This document shows, piece after piece, positions 1 through 7,737 of a stretch of DNA of 10,671 bases (positions within the stretch are counted from its first letter, which is position 1; the number at the start of each line of letters is the position of its first letter). Made by a program: the position numbers and the translations under genes. Origin of the DNA: an uncultured Chitinophagaceae bacterium. Its GTDB lineage: Bacteria; Bacteroidota; Bacteroidia; Chitinophagales; Chitinophagaceae. The stretch covers positions 1 to 10,671 of the forward strand of contig CAMPGT010000135.1 in the NCBI GenBank assembly GCA_946885665.1. The letters run 5' to 3'. The notes beneath the pieces were generated by a model. That model searched no databases, was not told where the DNA came from, and saw nothing but the letters and a program-made list of their open reading frames with translations.

Positions 1-1
1 C

Positions 2-1108
2 CGCAACCTGCTGCAGGAACTCGGCGTCCGCACTTTTATTAACGCGCGCGGCACCATCACCGCAATGAGCGGTTCGCTCATGCACGACTACGTGCTGGAC
101 GCCATCAGGAACAGCTCACAGGACTTTTGCATGATAGATGACTTACAGGACAAGGTGGGCGAAAGGATAGCGAAAATGGCTCACTCCGAAGCGGCCGTGG
201 TTACCTCAGGCGCCTTCTCTGCACTGATGCTGGGTATGGCGGGGATACTTACGGGCATGGATCCCAGGAAGGTGAAGATGCTTCCACACCTCGACGGCAG
301 CGGCATGAAATCGGAAGTGATTATTCAAAAGGGCCACCGCATTGGCTATAACCAGGCTTTCACCAACTGCGGAATGAAAGTGGTTGAAGTAGAAACGGCT
401 GCTGACGTAGATAGTGCCGTGAATGAAAATACTGCCTCGATGCATTTTCTGAACTGCAACACTGCGCAGGGACAGATAAAACATGAGGAGTGGCTGGGGC
501 TGGCGAAAAAACACAACCTTCCCACTTCTATAGATATCGCGGCCGATGTACCCCCCGTATCAAATCTGTGGAAGTTTAATGATATGGGATTTGATTTTGT
601 TGCCATCTCGGGCGGCAAGGCCATCCGCGGGCCGCAGAGCGCCGGAATTTTAATGGGTAAAAAGGCAATTATAGATGCGGCGCGATTGAGCGCCTTTCCC
701 AGGGCCACCACCATTGGCCGCGGCATGAAGGTTAATAAAGAAGAGATATTGGGTATGTATGTTGCCCTTGAAAAATATGTTAACCAGGATCACGACAAAG
801 AATGGAAATCGTGGGAAGAAAGAGTGGCCACTATCGAAAAAGCCGCGAAGACGGTGAACAGTGTGACCACAAAGGTTTACGTGCCCGAAATTGCCAACCA
901 CACGCCCACGCTCGACATTTCGTGGGACACGAACGTGATAAAAATTTCCGGCGACGATCTGCTAAAACGATTGAGTGAGGGTCAACCGTCTATCATTGCG
1001 TATGGCGGTCGCAGCAATTCGATCACGGTTTCTCCGTGGATGATGAAAGAAAACCAGGTAAAGATCGTTGCGAGGCGGATAAAAGAAGAATTGCAGAACG
1101 CTTCTTAA
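2..1108 (+). CDS. SelA-like PLP-dependent enzyme (aminotransferase class V fold), 5' end outside window
   Basis: The reading frame is open to the left edge, so the first ATG at 65 is internal; the codons before it read GVRTFINARGTITAM, the usual N-terminal block of this family. At least 368 residues are present. The PLP-binding lysine is the K of SGGKAIRGPQSAG (codon 617-619), preceded by the cofactor-contacting stretch SIDIAADVPP. The fold is that of L-seryl-tRNA(Sec) selenium transferase, but members like this are normally not SelA: related enzymes act as PLP lyases or racemases on amino acids or amino sugars (for example the D-glucosaminate-6-phosphate ammonia-lyase type). No selenocysteine machinery is visible nearby. 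The following exported sugar enzymes make amino-sugar or amino-acid chemistry plausible, but the substrate is unknown. It should be cytoplasmic, although the true N-terminus is not in view. Family call is firm, function is not. Confidence 0.88.
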   Translation, partial: RNLLQELGVRTFINARGTITAMSGSLMHDYVLDAIRNSSQDFCMIDDLQDKVGERIAKMAHSEAAVVTSGAFSALMLGMAGILTGMDPRKVKMLPHLDGSGMKSEVIIQKGHRIGYNQAFTNCGMKVVEVETAADVDSAVNENTASMHFLNCNTAQGQIKHEEWLGLAKKHNLPTSIDIAADVPPVSNLWKFNDMGFDFVAISGGKAIRGPQSAGILMGKKAIIDAARLSAFPRATTIGRGMKVNKEEILGMYVALEKYVNQDHDKEWKSWEERVATIEKAAKTVNSVTTKVYVPEIANHTPTLDISWDTNVIKISGDDLLKRLSEGQPSIIAYGGRSNSITVSPWMMKENQVKIVARRIKEELQNAS

Positions 1109-1444
1109 TTATTTTTTCTTTTTCGGCAGCTTTTTTCTTACCAGCTCATATGAGTGGAGTATCCATTCCCTGACGAGCCGGTCGGGCAGCGTATTGTCCA
1201 TCAGCACCGTGTTCCAGTGTTGTTTGTTCATGTGATAGCCCGGTTGTACGGCCGTATATCTTTCCCTGAGCTCGACCGCGAGTTCAGGGTCGCACTTGAG
1301 ATTGATGCTCTCAAACATTTCGAGGCCCGTCAGCGCAAACAGTTTACCGTTCACTTTGTACACCAGCGTGTTTGGCCCGAAGGGAAATTCTTCGGTCACC
1401 CCGTCGAGGGAAAGACAAATGTCCCGAAACATTTCAATGTCCAT
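1109..1444 (-). CDS. MmcQ/YjbR family protein
   Basis: A 111-residue protein with the full MmcQ/YjbR pattern: PFGPNTLVYKVNGKLFALT at residues 21-39, INLKCDP at 48-53, PGYHMNKQHWNTV at 68-80 and a C-terminal SYELVRKKLPKKKK. The family has a CyaY-like fold and is often described as a DNA-binding or double-wing protein; its cellular role is not established. Length is normal and the ATG start is clear. It is cytoplasmic with no membrane segment. It converges on the PLP enzyme with no spacer: the two stop codons occupy 1106-1108 and 1109-1111. It is divergent from the PIG-L gene, so it is probably a single-gene transcript with its promoter somewhere in 1445-1539. No clear promoter consensus was found there. 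Confidence 0.88.
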   Translation of the reverse strand: MDIEMFRDICLSLDGVTEEFPFGPNTLVYKVNGKLFALTGLEMFESINLKCDPELAVELRERYTAVQPGYHMNKQHWNTVLMDNTLPDRLVREWILHSYELVRKKLPKKKK

Positions 1445-1539
1445 TCGGCTAAGTTACAGCCTGCTTGTTTTGTTTCAGCAAAACCTTCTGATCTCATATT
1501 CCTGTTTTCTGTTCAGGATTGTTAAGTTATATTTATAGG

Positions 1540-2412
1540 GTGAAGTACATTTACTTTATCTGCATGATATTGTTCCCCGCCTCACTCTTTGCCCAGGATG
1601 GCAAGTTGCGCGTTATTGTATTTGGCGCTCACCCCGACGATTGCGACATGGATGTTGGCGGCACGGCCATACTGTTTTCAAAAATGGGCCATGCGGTAAA
1701 GTTTGTTGCCGTAACGAATGGTGATGCAGGGCATCAAACGATGAAGGGAAAAGAACTCGCCAAAAGAAGACTGCTCGAAGCGAAAGAAGCCGGTAAGCGC
1801 TTTGGTGTATCCTACGACGTTCTCGACAATCACGATGGTCAACTGGTTCCGTCGCTCGACGTTCGCTTGCAGATCATCGGCAAGATAAGAGAATGGAACG
1901 CCGATATCGTAATTGCGCCACGCCCCAACGACTACCATCCCGACCACCGCTACACCGGTGTACTGGTGCAGGATGCGGCGTACATGGTGGCTGTTCCCAA
2001 CGTTCTTCCAAAAATACCTGCACTGAAGAAGAACCCGGTTTTTCTTTATTCGCAGGACAGGTTCCAAAAACCTAATCCGTTTGAAGCACACATTGCAATT
2101 GACATTACCGACGTCTATGATCAAAAAGTTCACGCGCTTGCTGCCCACGTTTCGCAGGTGTATGAATGGTTGCCCTGGGTAGGCCACTACGCCGGCCAGG
2201 TTCCCGCCGACACATCGGCAAGAGAAAAATGGCTGCATGATTTTTCCCGCGTAAAAATCACTCCTTCCGTAAGGCAGGCGCTCGAAAAATGGTACGGCAA
2301 GGCGCATGCAGATGCCGTGGAATATGCGGAAGCATTCGAAATATGCGAGTATGGTGCGCAGCCGGATGATGAACAGAAGAAGAGACTATTCCCGATGTTA
2401 CAGATGAAATAG
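1540..2412 (+). CDS. Exported PIG-L family deacetylase (LmbE-like)
   Basis: A zinc-dependent N-acetylglucosaminyl deacetylase-like protein. The hallmark AHPDD is at residues 30-34 (numbered from the GTG at 1540) and the second metal/catalytic motif HPDH at 133-136, inside PRPNDYHPDHRYTG. PIG-L/LmbE enzymes remove acetyl groups from GlcNAc-containing molecules; the substrate here is unknown. The N-terminus is a compact signal peptide, KYIYFICMILFPASLFAQ, so the mature enzyme should be periplasmic or secreted. Start choice: there is no good ATG, since the one at 1564 would destroy the signal peptide. GTG 1540 gives a charged n-region followed by the hydrophobic core. TTG 1519 would add seven residues and cannot be excluded. 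Length (290) is ordinary for the family. It is followed by an AT-rich hairpin and then the Gfo/Idh/MocA gene on the same strand. Confidence 0.9.
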   Translation: MKYIYFICMILFPASLFAQDGKLRVIVFGAHPDDCDMDVGGTAILFSKMGHAVKFVAVTNGDAGHQTMKGKELAKRRLLEAKEAGKRFGVSYDVLDNHDGQLVPSLDVRLQIIGKIREWNADIVIAPRPNDYHPDHRYTGVLVQDAAYMVAVPNVLPKIPALKKNPVFLYSQDRFQKPNPFEAHIAIDITDVYDQKVHALAAHVSQVYEWLPWVGHYAGQVPADTSAREKWLHDFSRVKITPSVRQALEKWYGKAHADAVEYAEAFEICEYGAQPDDEQKKRLFPMLQMK

Positions 2413-2434
2413 CGCGGTAAATAGGGGATGAGCG

Positions 2435-2458
2435 ACTTTATTTTCGATAAAGTTTTTT
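2435..2458 (+). terminator. Possible intrinsic terminator after the PIG-L gene
   Basis: A perfect 7-bp inverted repeat, ACTTTAT (2435-2441) and ATAAAGT (2447-2453), surrounds the 5-base loop TTTCG and runs into a T tract (2453-2458). It lies 22 bases after the PIG-L stop codon. The stem has only one G-C pair, so termination may be partial. If it works, the Gfo/Idh/MocA gene at 2488 needs its own promoter or readthrough. Confidence 0.45.
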
Positions 2459-2487
2459 AACTTAATAGTCTCTCTAAATACGGCTCC

Positions 2488-4041
2488 ATGAAAGATGAAA
2501 GCAACCAACCCGACTCGCCTGCCGACAGTTCACAGCAAGATCCGGTAACTCATCATCCTCCAAAAATCTCAGCGATGGACCGGCGCAAATTCGTCGGTCT
2601 TACGGCTACCGCCGCCCTGTCGTTCACCATTGTTCCGCGCCACGTTCTCGGTGGTAAAAATTACATTGCTCCCAGCGACAAGCTAACCGTCGCTTATATC
2701 GGTACAGGTACCGAGGGCACGAGGGGGCTGCTCGATATGCTCATGATTCCTGAAATTCAGCTTGTGTCTGTTTGCGATCCCAACAAAGAAGCGATCGGCT
2801 ATCGCGACTGGGGAACGGACTACCTGAAAAATGACATTCGTAAAGTGATCAATAATCCCGGGTGGAACCCCGGTGGCGACAATGTTATTCCCGGTGGAAG
2901 AGACAACGCAAAATCAATTGTTGAAAGCTTTTATGCCAACGTGCGCCAGCAGCCGAAATACAAAGGTTGCAGCGCTTATGCCGACGCCCGCGAACTGCTG
3001 GATAAAGAAAAAGATGTTGATGCAGTGAAGATAATGACACCCGACCACCTGCATGGCGTGCTGGCCATTGCCGCAATTAAAAAGGGCAAGCATGTGCTGA
3101 TGCATAAGCCGCTCTCGAACCGGCTGGCGGAAGGGAAAAAAGTGATCGGGTACGCGAAAAGCAGCAACGTTATCACTCACCTCGTTCCCTGGGATTCTAA
3201 TGGTTCGATGGAGAAGGTAATGGAATGGATCAATTCTGGCGCCATCGGCACATTGAAGGAAGTGCACAACTGGACCAACAGACCCGTGTGGCCGCAGTAC
3301 GCCGAGCTTCCAAAGGAGAAACCGCCCGTTCCCAAAGGATTTAATTGGGACCTGTGGCTCGGTCCCGAGGCAGAGCGGCCCTATCATCCGAGCTATACGC
3401 ACATGCTGTTCAGGGGCTGGTACGATTTCGGCGGCGGTTCAATGGCCGACATGGGTCATTACAGCTTGTGGACGGTTTTCAATGCTTTGAAACTCACTTC
3501 GCCAACTGTGGTTGAGCCTTGCCGCAGCCATGTTTGCGATTTTCATGGACAGGTACCCTATCAAATTAAAAATGACTTTTCGTTCCCGATGGCGTGCATG
3601 GTTACCTTCAGGTATCCGGCAAATGGCAACCGGCCGCCTGTTGACCTGTGTTGGTACGACGGAGGAATGAGGCCCGCCACTCCGGTTGAGTTGGCAAAAG
3701 ACAATAAAGAATTACCCGCAGAGGGAATGATGTTTATCGGCGACAAAGGAAAAATTTTGGCGGGATTCAGGGTGGAGGATCCGGAAATACTGGGCAAACC
3801 CGAGAGCAAGCAAACCACGAAAGAAATAGACAATGAAATTTTTGCAAAGTACCATCTTGACCTCTTTGTGAAAGCCTGCCAATCCGGTAAGCAATATCCG
3901 GGTACGTTTGCTGAGTCCGAGTATCTAACAGAAGCAGTGAATCTTTATGCCGTTGCGCTGAGAACAAATCACAACTTGCATTTCGACGCTGCAAAACAGG
4001 TCACGAATCTGCCTGAAGCGAATAAATATTTGTCTCGCTAA
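2488..4041 (+). CDS. Tat-exported Gfo/Idh/MocA family oxidoreductase
   Basis: A 517-residue NAD(P)-dependent sugar or inositol dehydrogenase-type protein. A twin-arginine signal, DRRKFVG at residues 31-37 followed by a hydrophobic stretch, implies folded export with the cofactor already bound. The Rossmann domain starts with VAYIGTGTEG (68-77, GxGxxG), continues with VSVCDPN (93-99) and DAVKIMTPDHLH (178-189), and ends near KGKHVLMHKPLSNRLAEG (199-216). In classical members this last block carries EKP; here it is HKP (206-208). The C-terminal domain includes FGGGSMADMGHYSLW (314-328). Before the RR motif are about 29 hydrophilic residues, so ATG 2575 (MDRRKFVG) is an alternative start. It is followed after 52 bases by a Tat-exported isomerase-fold gene, probably in one transcript. 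Exported members in Bacteroidota are known or proposed to oxidise glycosides to keto sugars; the substrate is not readable here. Confidence 0.92.
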   Translation: MKDESNQPDSPADSSQQDPVTHHPPKISAMDRRKFVGLTATAALSFTIVPRHVLGGKNYIAPSDKLTVAYIGTGTEGTRGLLDMLMIPEIQLVSVCDPNKEAIGYRDWGTDYLKNDIRKVINNPGWNPGGDNVIPGGRDNAKSIVESFYANVRQQPKYKGCSAYADARELLDKEKDVDAVKIMTPDHLHGVLAIAAIKKGKHVLMHKPLSNRLAEGKKVIGYAKSSNVITHLVPWDSNGSMEKVMEWINSGAIGTLKEVHNWTNRPVWPQYAELPKEKPPVPKGFNWDLWLGPEAERPYHPSYTHMLFRGWYDFGGGSMADMGHYSLWTVFNALKLTSPTVVEPCRSHVCDFHGQVPYQIKNDFSFPMACMVTFRYPANGNRPPVDLCWYDGGMRPATPVELAKDNKELPAEGMMFIGDKGKILAGFRVEDPEILGKPESKQTTKEIDNEIFAKYHLDLFVKACQSGKQYPGTFAESEYLTEAVNLYAVALRTNHNLHFDAAKQVTNLPEANKYLSR

Positions 4042-4093
4042 TACAGACCCGGTTGGAACCCGGATACCATTTAATACATCAAAAACTACTGTC

Positions 4094-4954
4094 ATGCACA
4101 ATATAAATCGTCGTCGCTTTCTTCATCAATCTACATTAGCCGCAGGCGCGGCTTTCGCTTTTTCGCAGTTGCCGCAAAATTTATTTGCCGGCTCACCGGC
4201 AGCCAATGTGCGGCTCGGATTTCAAACATGGACCGTACGGGAAATGCTTTCGAAAGATTTTGCGGGTACGCTGAAGAAAGTGGCAAAGCAAGGATATAAA
4301 TTGGTGGAGATGTGTTCGCCGAAAGGATATGTGAACGCAGGTTTCGGCGCGCTGGTGAACATGGATCCGGGGGAGATGAAGAAGATCATCAATGATGCAG
4401 GTTTGCAATGCCCGACTTGCCATTTCGGACTTACCGAGTTAACCGACAACCTCGACGACCGTATTGAATTTGCAAAGGGGCTCGGCCTCAGCGCAATGAT
4501 CTGTTCTTCTTTCGGTTTGCCGAAAACAGCCACGCTGAGCGATTACCAGGCAGCGGCAGAAAAGCTTAATAAAGCAGGTGAAAAGATTAAGCAGGCTGGT
4601 ATGCAAACGGGATTTCACAATCACTCCATAGAATTTGCAAAGCTCGACGGCCAATTGATTTATGAAGCATTGATGGAGCGCTTCGACGGCGATCTTGTAA
4701 AAATGCAGTTTCAAACAGAAGTCATCAACCTTGGCTACAAAGCGGCCGACTACTTCAAAAAATATCCCGGCCGTTTTATTTCGGCACATCTTTCCGATTG
4801 GACAGCCGACAAAAAAGAAGTGCCGGTTGGCAAGGGTGTAATTGACTGGAAAGAATTTTTTGCAGCCGCGAAAGTCGGCGGCGTCAAATATTTTTATGTG
4901 GAAATGAGCCCCGAAACCTTCAAAGACAGTGCGGCATATGTTCGCCGGGTGTAA
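4094..4954 (+). CDS. Tat-exported sugar phosphate isomerase/epimerase-like TIM-barrel protein
   Basis: A 286-residue protein of the xylose-isomerase-like/AP-endonuclease-2 barrel family. The N-terminus NRRRFLHQS plus a hydrophobic alanine-rich stretch is a twin-arginine signal, so the protein should act outside the cytoplasm. Candidate metal or catalytic residues are E72 (KLVEMC), H175 and H177 (TGFHNHSIEF), H232 (SAHLSDW) and E270 (FYVEMSPE). The strand that normally carries the DxGH metal site reads MQFQTEVINLGY (204-215), so the usual Asp and His are absent. Because exported proteins are unlikely to see sugar phosphates, the family name may mislead: related exported proteins in Bacteroides act as lyases on keto-sugars made by Gfo/Idh/MocA partners. 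The position directly behind such a dehydrogenase fits this, but it is inference. It ends 27 bases from the convergent paralogue. Confidence 0.9.
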   Translation: MHNINRRRFLHQSTLAAGAAFAFSQLPQNLFAGSPAANVRLGFQTWTVREMLSKDFAGTLKKVAKQGYKLVEMCSPKGYVNAGFGALVNMDPGEMKKIINDAGLQCPTCHFGLTELTDNLDDRIEFAKGLGLSAMICSSFGLPKTATLSDYQAAAEKLNKAGEKIKQAGMQTGFHNHSIEFAKLDGQLIYEALMERFDGDLVKMQFQTEVINLGYKAADYFKKYPGRFISAHLSDWTADKKEVPVGKGVIDWKEFFAAAKVGGVKYFYVEMSPETFKDSAAYVRRV

Positions 4955-4981
4955 CCTTCGTATTTATTTGTATTTAATTGA

Positions 4982-5842
4982 TTATTTCATCGCTCTCAGC
5001 AATCCTTTTGCATAACCGATGGTTTCGGCCACTTCCGGAACGGGATCATCGGCCGACTCTTCGTATTCCACACTGATCAGGTGAGTGTATTTGACTTTGA
5101 CAATTGATTTCATGATGGCGTTCAGGTCGAGCACGCCACGACCACCGGGCACAGTGTGGCCATTGGGTTCTGTACTGCTGATATCTTTCAGGTGGAGATC
5201 ATAAAGGCGCGACTTGCATTTGACGATAGCTTCTGCAGGGTCAACTTTTGCACGGGCAGTGTGGCCAACATCTATACACAATCCAATTCTTTCATCATAA
5301 TTTTTCACCGCATCCCATACGTCGTAAGGGGATGGAAAACGCTTGTCTTCGGGCCCGTGATTGTGGATGGCAATGCGAATATCAAATTCCTTTACCATTT
5401 TATCCAGGATGGGCATGGATGCAGGGTCGGGGCTGCAAACGATGTCGTACAAGCCGCAGTCGCGCGCATACTCGAATGCATTGCGGATATTGGCCTCATC
5501 GTTCTGCATGGTTACATTGCCGCAACTGATGGGCGTGATCCCGGCATCTTTGAATTTTTTTACGACCGCCTTTCGTTCTTCCGTTGTGCTGTTGAGTGAA
5601 AGATGGAAATCTTTTATAGAAATATATTTGAGGTCGAGTCGTTGCAGCGCCTTGATGGTGTCATCCACACTGAATTTTCTGAAGGTGTAGGAGGCTATGC
5701 CTGGCTTCAACCCTCTCCATGGATCTTTGTCGGGCGGCATGGCATCGTAATTCGCTTCGGCGGGAATCGATACAAACGGTGCACCGATGGCAGCAAGCAT
5801 TCCGTTCTTTATCAGTCTTCTTCGTGTAAATGAACTTTTCAT
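4982..5842 (-). CDS. Tat-exported sugar phosphate isomerase/epimerase-like TIM-barrel protein (canonical metal site)
   Basis: A second 286-residue xylose-isomerase-like barrel protein, only distantly similar to its convergent neighbour. FTRRRLIKNG at the N-terminus followed by a short hydrophobic segment (MLAAIGAPFVSIPAEA) is a twin-arginine signal. The active-site pattern is complete: IHNHGPED (159-166), CIDVGHT (189-195, the D and H of the metal site), DLHLKDI (215-221), GGRGVLD (233-239) and SVEYEES (257-263). Members are metal-dependent isomerases, epimerases or lyases acting on sugars or cyclitols; the substrate is unknown. The ATG start at 5842 gives the signal peptide directly. It is transcribed alone on the minus strand. 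A small palindrome GGAAT-A-ATTCC lies just upstream at 5856-5866 and could be an operator, though it is short enough to be chance. Confidence 0.92.
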   Translation of the reverse strand: MKSSFTRRRLIKNGMLAAIGAPFVSIPAEANYDAMPPDKDPWRGLKPGIASYTFRKFSVDDTIKALQRLDLKYISIKDFHLSLNSTTEERKAVVKKFKDAGITPISCGNVTMQNDEANIRNAFEYARDCGLYDIVCSPDPASMPILDKMVKEFDIRIAIHNHGPEDKRFPSPYDVWDAVKNYDERIGLCIDVGHTARAKVDPAEAIVKCKSRLYDLHLKDISSTEPNGHTVPGGRGVLDLNAIMKSIVKVKYTHLISVEYEESADDPVPEVAETIGYAKGLLRAMK

Positions 5843-5922
5843 ATAGGGAAGTTAGGGAATAATTCCTTCAATATTTTACGCCAGCTTGGAGGGCATTGCT
5901 GCCTTTATGAAAACGAAAAGCC

Positions 5923-6132
5923 ATGAACACCATCACCAGTATTTTGGCTGCGCTCGTCGTTTCGGGAACGGTTACGTACGATGCGCCAACACGTAAAAAC
6001 AAGGATGCTTTGAGAGGGGCATGGGAAACGCGGGTTGCGGAAGGCAAAGAAGTGATGGTAACGCAGGATGGTTATTGCCCTTACGCGGGCAAAGTAATGA
6101 CGAACCTGGCGCCGGCATTTTCTTCTCCGTAG
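5923..6132 (+). pseudogene. Truncated remnant of a small secreted protein
   Basis: This 69-codon frame starts with a hydrophobic segment (ITSILAALVVSGTV) and continues with LRGAWETR..EGKEVMVTQDGY. From memory this resembles the N-terminal third of small Bacteroidota secreted proteins with a GAWE...DGY opening (DUF4488 or lipocalin-like); I cannot confirm that by search. The resemblance stops at QDGY, around 6075. The histidine kinase on the other strand ends at 6081, and the last 17 codons of this frame are simply antisense to the kinase. The family normally continues for roughly another hundred residues, which are missing. The simplest reading is a gene whose 3' part was lost in a deletion or rearrangement. 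The alternative is a short genuine exported peptide that overlaps the kinase tail-to-tail. Confidence 0.45.
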
Positions 6133-7601
6133 GCAGCCAAAAGGCCCTTATGTTTTTCCACGATGCTCTTGCATACTGACAGGCCGATGCCTGTTCCTTC
6201 ATATTTATCCTTTGGATGCAACCTGATAAATGTCTTAAAAATGTTTTCCGCATGCTGTTGTGAAAAACCGATGCCGTTGCCGCTGACAACAATTGTTACA
6301 AACCGCTGCCCGGTGCTGTCGGCAATGCTGCTGCTGGTTACTTCGATTTCCGGCTTAATGTCCGGTCTGGTGAATTTCAGTGAATTGTTGATGAGATTGT
6401 AAAATAGCTGGTATAGCAGGAAGGGCGCGGCCCTGATTACAGGGAGGTCGGCATACCTGATAGAAGCTTCTTTTTCTGCGATGATCAATTCAAGGTCGTT
6501 CTCGATGGTTTTAACGATGGCATTCAGGTTCACGTCTTCCATGATCAATTCCTGCGATTTTACGGAAGAATAAGCGAGTATGCCTTCGACCATGGCGGTG
6601 AGCCTGGATGCAGCTTTTTCGATCCTTTCGATGATATCTTTATAGTTTGCCGGCAGCGCTTGTTGACTATCCGACGTCAGCATGTTGGTAAATATCCGGA
6701 TTTTCCGCAACGGCTCTTTCATGTCGTGGCTGGCCACGTGCGCAAACTGCTCCAGGTCCTCGTTTGATTTCTCGAGCTGGGCCTTTTTCTCATTCAGTTC
6801 CAGTATATTCTTTTTTTGTTCATTGATGTCGCGAACAAAAGCGATGAACGCTATCTGGCCGTTTTGCCGGGTGGTGGAAATGGTGAGTGCGATATAAAAT
6901 TCGACTCCGTTTTTTCGCAGGGCGGTGATCTCGACCGTTCTGTTCATCATGCGGATTTCGCCGGTGGAGAGGTAGCGTTTCATGCCGTTGTCGTGCGCCT
7001 GCCTGTATCTTTCGGGAATGATGAGGTTGGTGAGCGTTTTCCCGAGCACTTCGGTGGCGAGCCAGCCGAATATAGTTTCTGCCATGGGGTTCCAATAGGT
7101 AACGGTGCTTTCCATATCTATGACGATGATTGCATCGGGAGCGCGCTGGAGCAGTTGTTGCAGGTTGGCTTCTCTTTCGGTGAGTGCTTTGTTGATGGAG
7201 AGGAGCTTTGCTTCATTGTTGATACGGGTTGTTACGTCGCGAAATATGCCGCGGGTATACACCGGCGTTTCTTGTTCGCTTTTTGCCGATACGAATCCTT
7301 CGATCCACACGGTGTTGCCGGTTTTTGTGCGGCATTGCACGGTAATTTCGTTTTGGGAGCTGCCTTTGAGTATCTCTTCCCTGTATTTTTTGAACCGGTC
7401 ACGGTCGCTTTCCATGATGAAGTTGTAAACGGAGGCGCCGTGCGCCTCTTCCTTCGTGTAGCCGAGTAATCGTTTCCAGGCGTTGTTGATATAAATGAGT
7501 TGCCCGTCTGGCGCGGCAATGTGTATCAGGTCGTGTGCATTGTCGAAGAGGTCCTTATAGGTGTCGAGACTTTCAAAGATGTATTGGTGCAGGTTATTCA
7601 A
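6081..7601 (-). CDS. PAS-PAS sensor histidine kinase, cytoplasmic, with altered G1 box
   Basis: A 506-residue kinase without signal peptide or membrane segment. PAS 1 spans about residues 12-125 (DLIHIAAPDGQLIYINNAW, GYTKEEAHG), PAS 2 about 145-260 (DAIIVIDMESTVTYWNPMAE), then a short coiled coil (264-285). The H box FAHVASHDMKEPLRKI gives phosphoacceptor H292. The ATPase domain has the N box FYNLINNSLKF (400-410), an F box (IFKTFIRLH, 454-462) and the G2 box GTGIGLSVCKSI (469-480). The G1 box reads SGNGIGF (440-446) where the family has DNGIGF, so the adenine-contacting Asp is Gly441 (codon at 6279-6281). The start is TTG 7601; an in-frame TGA lies three codons upstream and no earlier start exists. 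No response regulator is adjacent, so this is an orphan kinase or one that signals through a distant partner. The PAS domains suggest sensing of an internal ligand, redox state or light, which cannot be specified here. Confidence 0.93.
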   Translation of the reverse strand: MNNLHQYIFESLDTYKDLFDNAHDLIHIAAPDGQLIYINNAWKRLLGYTKEEAHGASVYNFIMESDRDRFKKYREEILKGSSQNEITVQCRTKTGNTVWIEGFVSAKSEQETPVYTRGIFRDVTTRINNEAKLLSINKALTEREANLQQLLQRAPDAIIVIDMESTVTYWNPMAETIFGWLATEVLGKTLTNLIIPERYRQAHDNGMKRYLSTGEIRMMNRTVEITALRKNGVEFYIALTISTTRQNGQIAFIAFVRDINEQKKNILELNEKKAQLEKSNEDLEQFAHVASHDMKEPLRKIRIFTNMLTSDSQQALPANYKDIIERIEKAASRLTAMVEGILAYSSVKSQELIMEDVNLNAIVKTIENDLELIIAEKEASIRYADLPVIRAAPFLLYQLFYNLINNSLKFTRPDIKPEIEVTSSSIADSTGQRFVTIVVSGNGIGFSQQHAENIFKTFIRLHPKDKYEGTGIGLSVCKSIVEKHKGLLAAYGEENAGARFVITLPA

Positions 7602-7737
7602 GCTATCTCAGGTTCGTGCGTTCTTGCAAATATGATTCAAGTGGATATTGTCTGCGAAAATAGCGAATCAGCGGCATACGCGTTTACCTATGGACCGGGT
7701 TTGTATGTGTTTACAGTTGTTAAGGATTACCTGGCAA

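Noticed and set aside
1467..1484. Short inverted repeat GTTTTG-TTTCAG-CAAAAC between the MmcQ/YjbR and PIG-L genes.
   Set aside because: Only 6-bp arms with low complexity and no clear promoter elements around it; too weak to call an operator.
4042..4093. ACCCGG repeated twice between the oxidoreductase and the following isomerase-fold gene.
   Set aside because: The two copies are direct, not inverted, with no stable stem or T tract, so neither a terminator nor an operator is supported.
6816..7469. Long plus-strand open frame (217 codons) opposite the histidine kinase.
   Set aside because: It is antisense to well-supported PAS domain codons and has no family resemblance or start signal; open antisense frames are expected from the kinase codon use.
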